In this document: positions 7,055 through 13,118 of the stretch, one piece after another
Layout of the letters: every line of letters starts with the position of its first letter
Position numbering within the stretch: the stretch's first letter is position 1
Assembly (NCBI GenBank): GCA_964543855.1
Contig: CAZJAD010000061.1
Coordinates: forward strand, 1-13,118
Reading direction: 5' to 3'
DNA length: 13,118 nucleotides
From: CAZJAD01 sp964543855
Lineage (GTDB): Bacteria; Electryoneota; RPQS01; DYHQ01
The notes under the pieces: generated by a model
The model's database searches: none
What the model saw: only the letters and a program-made list of their open reading frames with translations
Told to the model about the DNA's origin: nothing
Position numbers and translations under genes: made by a program

Positions 7055-7861
7055 CGAGCTTTTCAGAAACTATCTTGATGGCTTGCTCGAAAAGTGCTCG
7101 GCCTTCTTTGCGGGCGACTCGCACCTTCTCACGCAGCGCCTGCACTGTGGCGGGGTCTTCGAGGCCATCGAGGTTAATCAGGACATTGTAGGCGCCGCCC
7201 TCAAGGCCGGTGAAGAGCTGACATGCACCGACGCCCGCATCCGAAACACAATTGACATTGCCCTTTTGTGCCACTGTCGGCGCCTCATGGAGCGCCACCA
7301 GACACATCTGCATCGTGGTCAGCGGCACTTCGATAGTCATGGTTGTCGCAGCCGCGACTTCCTCGTCTTTCGCTTTCTTCTCGGCATCATTGCGAGCAGG
7401 AAGTTTGCGCGCGACTCGAAAGCGGTTGAACGCGGTCGTGTCTTCGTCAATCAAATCTGAAAGCCGGGCGCGAGCCGCTTCGGTGCGCGCCCGCACCTCT
7501 TGCAGCTCCTGTTCCACTTCGGCGTAACCCTTTTTGCCGATGGTCAGCGTGCAGACCATCGAGAGCNNNNNNNNNNNNNNNNNNNNNNNNNNNNNNNNNN
7601 NNNNNNNNNNNNNNNNNNNNNNNNNNNNNNNNNNNNNNNNNNNNNNNNNNNNNNNNNNNNNNNNNNTTCCACTTCGGCGTAACCCTTTTTGCCGATGGTC
7701 AGCGTGCAGACCATCGAGAGCAGCGCGGCACCGACGGCACCGGATAGCGCCGCGGCGGAACCGCCTCCCGGCGCCGGCGCTTTGGAAGCGACCTGCTCAA
7801 TGAAGTTCTGAGTCGGTTGGTAGACAAGTTTCGCGGGGAAATCAACAGGCTTTTGTGACAT
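7029..7861 (-). CDS. Formimidoyltetrahydrofolate cyclodeaminase (FTCD_C family), interrupted by an assembly gap
   Basis: Converts 5-formimino-tetrahydrofolate to 5,10-methenyl-tetrahydrofolate and ammonia, the step after FtcD. The N-terminal part has the family signature PGGGSAAALSGAVGAAL and MVCTLTIGKKGY; the helical remainder includes TTMQMCLVALHEAP and NCVSDAGVGA. A run of 100 N (7567-7666) splits the gene. The 55 bases before the gap are repeated exactly after it. As written, the halves are in different frames. Removing the N run and one copy deletes 155 bases and leaves 678 bases, 226 codons, one clean 225-residue protein whose halves join at ...GYAEVE-QELQEV.... This is near the usual size of stand-alone family members, so I call the gene intact. 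It starts 30 bases after ftcD, with no clear ribosome site, and overlaps mutL by 26 bases. It is separate from ftcD here, unlike the fused animal enzyme. Confidence 0.9.
7512..7566. repeat. Left copy of the exact 55-bp duplication flanking the gap
   Basis: This segment is identical, base for base, to 7667-7721 and abuts the 100-N run. It encodes the same MVCTLTIGKKGYAEVE residues on the minus strand as the other copy. It is best read as the k-mer overlap of two contigs rather than a biological repeat. Confidence 0.93.
7567..7666. other. Assembly gap of 100 N
   Basis: A run of exactly 100 N is the usual default for a gap of unknown size. The flanks overlap by 55 identical bases, so the contigs probably meet and no sequence is missing. 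Confidence 0.97.
7667..7721. repeat. Right copy of the exact 55-bp duplication flanking the gap
   Basis: Identical to 7512-7566. It continues in frame into the N-terminal half of the cyclodeaminase gene. Confidence 0.93.
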
Positions 7862-7891
7862 AAGAAGCTACCCGGTTTTGGAAAATGCGTA

Positions 7892-8929
7892 TCACGAAAT
7901 CGCGTATTCGATAATCTTCTTTTCCGGCACGAAGGCGTTGAACGAGGAGAGGCCGAGCTTGTCGTGCGCGAGCTGCACGGCTTCCTGCTCGGTCGCCGGC
8001 CGCGGCAGGTCGTCGCGCCAGATGTAATACTCGGCGGCAAGCAGCAGGGCTTCCAATGGAATAAGGCCGACAACTTCGGTGCCGCTCGTCTTGACGGCGC
8101 GCTTCCCGGCTTCGCACTTCACCTGCTCATAGGCGGTGTGCGGCGGCGTGATGCGGTAGTTTGTCAGGTTCATCGAAATCTGCGTGAAGTTCCCTTCTTC
8201 GAGATAAACTCCCATGCCTTTGACATCGAGGAGCGGGCCGGGGTGATGCACCTTCCTGCCTTTCGGGGTCAGAACTTCTTTGCCCTTGGCGTCCACCATC
8301 GGCCAGCCCATCTGACGCACATGCAGTGCGATGTCCTGAGCGACATCCGCATCCGGCGTCTGCAGATTCACATTGTAGGCAATCAGAAAGAAGCGCGCGC
8401 CGGTCACGACGGCTCCGAATTTGGGCACGAACTTGGCCGGACCGAAATCCGGCGCCCACTCCGGACCTTTGAGCTTTTCCTCCAATCCTTCATATTCGCC
8501 GCGGCGAACCTTCGCCAGATTCTGACGCGAGGGCTTTCGGGCTGCGTGCTCGTAGAGATAGACCGGAATGCCAAGCTCTTTGCCCGCTCGCTCGCCGTAC
8601 TGCGCCGCCAGTTCGGCGCACTGGACCATCGTAATATCCCGCACCGGCACGAACGGCGCGACATCAACTGCTCCCATGCGCGGATGCTCGCCCTTGTGAA
8701 CGGTCATGTCAATCTCAGCCATGGCCGCCTTCGTCAGACGGAACATGGCTTCGACGCAACCGTCCGGCGAGCCTGCAAAGGTGATGACGCAGCGATGATA
8801 ATCCCCGTTCGGGTCTACATCGAGCAGCGTCACGCCGGGCACCTTGGCAACTTCACCGGCCACGCGGTCAATCTTCGCCCGGTCTCTCCCCTCAGAAATA
8901 TTCGGCACACATTCAACAATGGGGTTCAT
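7892..8929 (-). CDS. ftcD: Glutamate formimidoyltransferase
   Basis: Transfers the formimino group of N-formimino-L-glutamate, a histidine breakdown product, to tetrahydrofolate. It is 345 residues long. The N-terminal signature VECVPNISEGRD (5-16) is clear, followed by LLDVD, VITFAG and the HKGEHPRMGAVDVAPFVPV stretch; His82 aligns with the catalytic His82 of the mammalian enzyme. GAVVTGARFFLIAYNVNL starts the second subdomain, and the C-terminal GTEVVGLIPLEALL and IIEYAIS segments are typical. An in-frame TTG two codons upstream is possible, but ATG at 8929 places the family signature as in homologues. The cyclodeaminase gene follows after 30 bases, so the two consecutive activities are encoded as adjacent separate genes. 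No hut genes (hutH, hutU, hutI) are visible in the window. Confidence 0.95.
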   Translation of the reverse strand: MNPIVECVPNISEGRDRAKIDRVAGEVAKVPGVTLLDVDPNGDYHRCVITFAGSPDGCVEAMFRLTKAAMAEIDMTVHKGEHPRMGAVDVAPFVPVRDITMVQCAELAAQYGERAGKELGIPVYLYEHAARKPSRQNLAKVRRGEYEGLEEKLKGPEWAPDFGPAKFVPKFGAVVTGARFFLIAYNVNLQTPDADVAQDIALHVRQMGWPMVDAKGKEVLTPKGRKVHHPGPLLDVKGMGVYLEEGNFTQISMNLTNYRITPPHTAYEQVKCEAGKRAVKTSGTEVVGLIPLEALLLAAEYYIWRDDLPRPATEQEAVQLAHDKLGLSSFNAFVPEKKIIEYAIS

Positions 8930-8960
8930 AAACAACGATTCTCAGTTTTCGTCCCCGCGT

Positions 8961-8984
8961 GGGTCTGGAGACCCGCCATGGCGG
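8961..8984. repeat. Two abutting palindromes in the ftcD upstream spacer
   Basis: GGGTC-TGGA-GACCC (8961-8974) abuts and overlaps by two bases the perfect 12-base palindrome CCGCCATGGCGG (8973-8984). They lie in the 82-bp spacer between the TPR gene stop and ftcD. No T-run follows on the minus strand, so this is not a classical terminator. It could be a REP-like dispersed element, a protein-binding site or a stem that stabilises the upstream mRNA. I see no clear promoter for ftcD in the spacer. Confidence 0.5.
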
Positions 8985-9011
8985 AGAGATTTCTTGAACG
9001 GCCTCTGTCGT

Positions 9012-10886
9012 TTACAGCGCTTTCGTCAATGCGCGTGCGCGTTTGCGTGCTTGTTCAAGATAAGTAGATTCGGGGAAATCGGCAAGTATTTTTTCGTAAC
9101 TGGCCAGGGCCGCGGCGGCGTCCTGCAAATCCTCTTCCTGCACCAGGCCCATCAGGAAGATGGCACGGTCGATATCGCGACTCTCAGGGAAGTCTTCCAC
9201 AAACTGTTCGAGGGTCCGGATCGATGCTCCGGCGTTTCCTGCCTTGCGCAACGCGACCGCTTGCTGGTATCGGCCCCATTCAGCCAGGCGTCCTCGCCGT
9301 GCCAACTTCACCGCGCGCTCAAAATGCTCAGCGGCCTGGCTCGGTTCTTCACGGAACAGGAAAAAATCCCCTTGCGCAAAGGCGTGCAGCGCCGCGCTTG
9401 GACCACCTTCGATGATTACATTGGAGTAATAGACTGCGTCGTTGAAGCAGGTGTTGGCGAGGTCTCCTCTCAGGATCGAATCCAGAACCGCATTCGCCTG
9501 CACCAGAGAATCCAGCCACAGGTGAGCGCGCATGGTTCGGAGGTGAGCCTCGGCGCGGATATCGCCGCTGTTCCCAGCGGCGGCCACCCGCTGCCAGACC
9601 TTGATCGCTTCGGGGACTCGGTCCAGCCAAACGAGACAATCGCCGATCTTCAGACGCACGTCGGACTGGCTGATATTTCTGCCACCTTTTTCAATCGCGC
9701 GCAACTGCTCCAGAGCGTCCTCCGGTCGGCGTTCATGCTGGAGAGTGATGTCGGCAATCCGGAAACGCGCCTGGGTGACTTCATTCGCCTGAGGGTACGC
9801 TTGCACAAAAGCCTCATAAGCCGCTTTCGCTTCGCCGTACCTCCCCAATTGAAGCAGGCAGTCCGCGAGGCCCAGTTCCGCCTGAAGGCGCGTTTCGAGC
9901 GTAGGCTCTCGGCTCAGCACCCTCGAAAAGACTCGCGACGCGAGAGCCGTCTCTTCCTCACCGAGGAGGTTCCGGGCGAAACCGAGGATATCCACCCCGT
10001 GGCGATCCGCGAGTGAATCCACGATGATAATTTGCCGATAGGCCCCCTCAAAATCGCGGATTTTGAAAAGATAGCCCGCGAGGAGGCGGCGCAGATTAAT
10101 GTCCTGTTTATTCTTACGGACGGCCCGGCTGAGCGCATCGGTGACCTCTGCGTGGACGGCGGCTTCATCCGGGAAGCGCGCCAAGACTCTCTGGGCGATT
10201 TCCCAGCCCGCAGGCAGTTCCTTCATGTAGATGAGGAGTTCCTCGGTGGCCGCACCGAATTCCATGCGCATCTGCAGGCTCTGCGCCAACTCGCGGCTCA
10301 TGAACGCCGGCTGGTTCGTTCGCTTGCGGAAATCACGGATCAGATTTTCTGCGTCCTCCCATAGACGGTTCTGCTGGAGAACGCGAATCAACAGCATGAC
10401 GGCGTAGGGGCTCTCCGCCTCGGACGCCAAAGCCCGGTTCCAGACTTCCCAGGCTCGCTCGGATTCCCCCTGCGCGAGGTAAATCTCGCCCAGGCCAAGC
10501 GTGAGGGCAAAAGGACTTGTCGGGTCATTCAATGGAATCGATTCCAGGCTGCGCACTTTGGCGCGGGCAAGAACACCCTCGGTGAACTGGATGGCTTCAT
10601 CGTAACGCTTGAGATGCACGAGAGTGCGTCGGATGCCGTCAATCGCGCTGGCGTTCCAGGCGTTCTGCTCCAAGACGGCTCGCCAAGTTTCCAGTGCGCG
10701 CTCGGTATAGCCCCGCTCTTCGTAGCGTCGGGCCCGATCCACCAGATTCTGTTCAGGCCTGTCAGTTTGTGCGCGAACTTTGGCCGGCTGGATTTCGATA
10801 CGGAACGGTGGCTGGTCTGCAAAGGCAAGCGCGAGACCCAGACATAGTGTCGCAAAGATGGAAATAAGTGTGCTTGGCAATTTCAT
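9012..10886 (-). CDS. Exported tetratricopeptide-repeat protein
   Basis: A 624-residue protein with a signal peptide (residues 1-23, hydrophobic core ending AFA before Asp24; the Cys at 15 is inside the core and not a lipobox). The rest is alpha-helical TPR/Sel1-like repeats, for example ERGYTERALETWRAVLEQN, LAQGESERAWEVWNRAL, LGRYGEAKAAYEAFVQAYP and, at the C-terminus, ALASYEKILADFPESTYLEQA. Such repeats are protein-interaction scaffolds; the C-terminal units resemble those of periplasmic YbgF/CpoB and BamD-type proteins, but no specific homology is claimed. A periplasmic location is inferred. The start ATG at 10886 lies only six bases after the stop of the DUF4175-like gene, so the two are almost certainly co-transcribed and may act together at the cell envelope. 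Function is not recognised beyond this. Confidence 0.85.
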   Translation of the reverse strand: MKLPSTLISIFATLCLGLALAFADQPPFRIEIQPAKVRAQTDRPEQNLVDRARRYEERGYTERALETWRAVLEQNAWNASAIDGIRRTLVHLKRYDEAIQFTEGVLARAKVRSLESIPLNDPTSPFALTLGLGEIYLAQGESERAWEVWNRALASEAESPYAVMLLIRVLQQNRLWEDAENLIRDFRKRTNQPAFMSRELAQSLQMRMEFGAATEELLIYMKELPAGWEIAQRVLARFPDEAAVHAEVTDALSRAVRKNKQDINLRRLLAGYLFKIRDFEGAYRQIIIVDSLADRHGVDILGFARNLLGEEETALASRVFSRVLSREPTLETRLQAELGLADCLLQLGRYGEAKAAYEAFVQAYPQANEVTQARFRIADITLQHERRPEDALEQLRAIEKGGRNISQSDVRLKIGDCLVWLDRVPEAIKVWQRVAAAGNSGDIRAEAHLRTMRAHLWLDSLVQANAVLDSILRGDLANTCFNDAVYYSNVIIEGGPSAALHAFAQGDFFLFREEPSQAAEHFERAVKLARRGRLAEWGRYQQAVALRKAGNAGASIRTLEQFVEDFPESRDIDRAIFLMGLVQEEDLQDAAAALASYEKILADFPESTYLEQARKRARALTKAL

Positions 10887-10892
10887 GAGTCT

Positions 10893-13118
10893 CTACTTCT
10901 GATTCAATTTACCCAGCGCGTCGAAATACTGGCGGATGAGCACCTCGTAGTCACGAGCGAATTTCGACTCGAGGGCCCGCAAAAGGTCTTCTCGAAGCTG
11001 GTCTTTTCCAGCCTCGGGAGACACCGGAGGCGGGCTGGCGCGTACAACATCAACGCCCGTTTGAGCACGGCGTTGGGGCTTAAACTCCCGCTCTCGCGCA
11101 GACCTCTGAAAGTCCAAGAGACGCGAGACGATGCGCTCCTGCCGCTCCCGGGTGCGGTAAGTGACATTGCGATCGTGCAGGTCCTGTGCGATTTCGCGCA
11201 TCTCCTTGCCGACATCTCCGAGCCGTCCCAAGGTCTGACGGGATGCCGCCGCTTCGGCTGCGAGCTGTTCCGCTGCCTTCGCCAGCGCTCCCTGCTGCTC
11301 GGCCAGCCTTCTCAGCGCAGCCTGCTGGCCAACGCTGAGCACACCGGGATTGCCCTCATCCATCAGGAAGGGCTCGGTGGATTGATTGATCGACATCTGC
11401 TGCCCAGCCATTTGGCCAGCCTTGTTACACATCTCGTTCATACCCGACGCCGAATTGCAGGCAGAGTTGCAGCTCGAGGATGAACTGTTGACCTCCTGCA
11501 GGGCATTGTTCAAGGCTGCCATAGCTTGTCGCTGGTAATGCGCGGCGGTTCGGGGATCGCGACTCTGGGTCGCGCCCATCACCTGATTCATCTTCATCGA
11601 GGCCGTCCACATCGCCGCGCTGATTCGCGGCCCCACAAAGAGCGTGCGCTGGGCAAGCTCGGCCAAGGCACTGGAGATCCGGTCCAAGGCAGCCGACAGA
11701 TCCTGCTGCTCTTCTCCGACATGCGGAAGCTGCGGACTCGTGCTGGGGAGGGATTTCGTATCATCCCACAGGGCCTCTTGACGTTCTGAAAGGCGCAGAA
11801 TCTCGTCGCGCGCCTTCTCGAGCCGCTCGCGAATCTCGGCAAGCTGCTGCTGCACCATCTGCTTTTTCATGTTGCGCATGCGGTTGGCCATTCCGGTGAG
11901 TTGCCGCGAGATTTTGCGCCCGCGTTTCTTGCAACTCGATGCCTGGCACTGTGAGAGCCCTTCTGCATTCTGCTGCATCTCCTGGGGCAGATTCGCCTGC
12001 TCCATCTCCCGGTTATAGTCCGCCATCTCTTCTTTCGGCGCGTTCGCAATCTCCTTCATGAGCTCTTCGAGCGCAGCGGATTGCTTTTCGATGTCGCGCA
12101 TCTCTTCGGCAAGTCGTTCCTGCTCGGCAGCCAGTTTATCGGCGTCTTTGGGCGACGAGCTCTCCTGGCATTGGTTCAGATTCTCCTGACGGTTGGCCAG
12201 CTCGTCCAAACGCCGGGTGATCTCGTCCATCTTCTGCTCGACCTGAAGCTGCTTGAGGATGTTCAGCATGCGATCCAGCGCCGCCTCAAACTGCTCCTGA
12301 GTCAGCGAGAAATTCTCCATGGCTTGCCGAATCTGATTCTCGTTGGCTTGCTCCATCGCTTCCTGGAGCTTCCGCAATGCTTCCCGCATCTCCGGCGTGA
12401 TCACTTCCTGAATGAGCTTTTGGAGCTCCGCGTGTTTCTGGAGTGTTTCCGGTGAGAAGAGCGCCCGCGCCTCCATCTGCTCGGCGCTTCTTTCCAGCGC
12501 CTCGGCGATGTCCTCGAGCATTTGCGCCATCGCCTGTTGCTCCTCGATCATCTGCTGCAGTTCCTGCTTGCGCTCCCAGCTCATCTCCGGATTGGACTTG
12601 TATTCTTCGAGCGTGCGGTCGATTTCTTCACCCAATTCCCGCGATCGATCCAGCAGGTCCTGGAGGCTGATGCGGCGAGCCTTTTCGGCATTCTCCTGGG
12701 CGTCGAAAATCTCTTGCATCGACGGGAAGCGCAGAACACGCCGGACCGATTCGGCACGCTTGGGGCCCGTCAGTGCGTCGTTGTCCCAGACCTCAACAAA
12801 GAACTCCACCTGATCTTCCGGCAAGAGGTCGAGGGGAGTCAGGTCCCAGTTGTATTCCGACCGAATCTCGGCGCGACCCTGATACTGGTAGGCCAAATCC
12901 ATTTTCTCAAAACTCGAAAGCGGTGTCGCACCGGTGTCCGGCTCGAAAGTTGATGTGCGGTGGTACCGCAGCGCCATGCGCGTGAAGCCGAAATCGTCGG
13001 TCGCTTCACAGACTATCGGGATCAGCACGCCGGCGGCGACATCCAAGTCTCGCGCCGGTTCGACCAGGCTGACGACCGGTACTTCATCCGGCCGCGCAAT
13101 CACTCGATACAAAATCGG
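10893..13118 (-). CDS. DUF4175-like coiled-coil envelope protein, 5' end missing
   Basis: The frame is open to the right edge of the window, so the N-terminus is missing; 741 residues are visible. DUF4175-type proteins normally begin with membrane helices, which would lie outside. In order: an Ig-like segment with ATDDFGFTRMALRYHR and VEFFVEVWDNDALTGPKRAES (about 35-120), a long Gln/Glu/Met-rich coiled coil (about 135-460), an Ala/Gln-rich helical part, the RIVSRLLDFQRSAREREFKPQRRA segment (about 662-685) that recurs in this family, and a C-terminal DYEVLIRQYFDAL. Six cysteines sit in short clusters in the coiled-coil half (317; 391 and 396; 550, 554 and 564). The role is unknown; family members often sit near MoxR/DUF58/vWA gene clusters. 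The TPR gene follows 6 bp downstream. Assignment rests on motif recall, not a search. Confidence 0.75.
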   Translation of the reverse strand, partial: PILYRVIARPDEVPVVSLVEPARDLDVAAGVLIPIVCEATDDFGFTRMALRYHRTSTFEPDTGATPLSSFEKMDLAYQYQGRAEIRSEYNWDLTPLDLLPEDQVEFFVEVWDNDALTGPKRAESVRRVLRFPSMQEIFDAQENAEKARRISLQDLLDRSRELGEEIDRTLEEYKSNPEMSWERKQELQQMIEEQQAMAQMLEDIAEALERSAEQMEARALFSPETLQKHAELQKLIQEVITPEMREALRKLQEAMEQANENQIRQAMENFSLTQEQFEAALDRMLNILKQLQVEQKMDEITRRLDELANRQENLNQCQESSSPKDADKLAAEQERLAEEMRDIEKQSAALEELMKEIANAPKEEMADYNREMEQANLPQEMQQNAEGLSQCQASSCKKRGRKISRQLTGMANRMRNMKKQMVQQQLAEIRERLEKARDEILRLSERQEALWDDTKSLPSTSPQLPHVGEEQQDLSAALDRISSALAELAQRTLFVGPRISAAMWTASMKMNQVMGATQSRDPRTAAHYQRQAMAALNNALQEVNSSSSSCNSACNSASGMNEMCNKAGQMAGQQMSINQSTEPFLMDEGNPGVLSVGQQAALRRLAEQQGALAKAAEQLAAEAAASRQTLGRLGDVGKEMREIAQDLHDRNVTYRTRERQERIVSRLLDFQRSAREREFKPQRRAQTGVDVVRASPPPVSPEAGKDQLREDLLRALESKFARDYEVLIRQYFDALGKLNQK

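Noticed and set aside
7029..7861. Cyclodeaminase as a frameshifted pseudogene or two genes
   Set aside because: The break coincides with the N run and an exact 55-base duplication. Collapsing it restores a single frame.
8961..8984. Rho-independent terminator for the TPR gene
   Set aside because: The palindromes are not followed by a T-run on the minus strand.
7964..9067. Plus-strand open frame of 367 codons opposite ftcD
   Set aside because: It is antisense to ftcD, whose motifs are unmistakable. The plus-strand product has no recognisable domain.
8844..10016. Plus-strand open frame of 390 codons opposite the TPR gene
   Set aside because: It is antisense to a gene with a signal peptide and TPR motifs. 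Its product shows no family motif and is rich in Arg, Ser and Pro, as expected for the shadow of a GC-rich gene.

Overview
The window is a stretch of bacterial chromosome, moderately GC-rich by eye, with every supported gene on the minus strand. It reads as a metagenome-style assembly of an uncultured bacterium. Secreted proteins built from 52-residue W(S/T)RT(Y/F)GG...DGGYI...G repeats, an FN3-like tail with an 'NDQGRQ' motif, and a long DUF4175-type coiled-coil protein suggest the FCB superphylum or a related candidate phylum (Zixibacteria, KSB1, WOR-3 or Eisenbacteria-like). That placement is inference; no rRNA or other marker in the window settles it.

Layout, in transcription order (right to left). 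(1) 13118-9012: a truncated DUF4175-like envelope/coiled-coil protein and, 6 bp after it, an exported TPR protein, probably one transcript. (2) An 82-bp spacer with two abutting palindromes. (3) 8929-2967: a compact run ftcD - cyclodeaminase - mutL - miaA - pyk, with gaps or overlaps of +30, -26, +15 and -4 bp, ending in a hairpin terminator. (4) 2780-963: a secreted protein with seven 52-residue repeats (a likely seven-bladed beta-propeller) and an FN3-like C-terminus, with its own promoter and terminator. (5) 727-1: the 5' part of a paralogue of that protein, again with its own promoter, running off the left edge.

How the genes fit together: ftcD and the cyclodeaminase catalyse consecutive steps that move the formimino group of formiminoglutamate onto tetrahydrofolate and release ammonia. 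mutL-miaA is a widespread pairing of mismatch repair with tRNA i6A modification. Pyruvate kinase is translationally coupled to miaA and carries the Lys version of the residue linked to K+-independent catalysis. MutL keeps the full set of C-terminal endonuclease motifs.

The strongest observations are these. The two repeat-protein genes look like a tandem duplication that includes an identical promoter pair (TTGACT-N17-TATATT) and a near-identical terminator hairpin. The 100-N gap inside the cyclodeaminase gene is an assembly artefact flanked by an exact 55-base duplication; collapsing it restores one intact 225-residue gene. The left edge of the window starts with another exact 55-base repeat, so the same assembly k-mer probably caused a contig end there. 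I see no defence system, mobile element, CRISPR array or RNA gene, and nothing that amounts to a new multi-gene system. The least explained content is the repeat-protein pair and the cysteine-bearing DUF4175-like protein.
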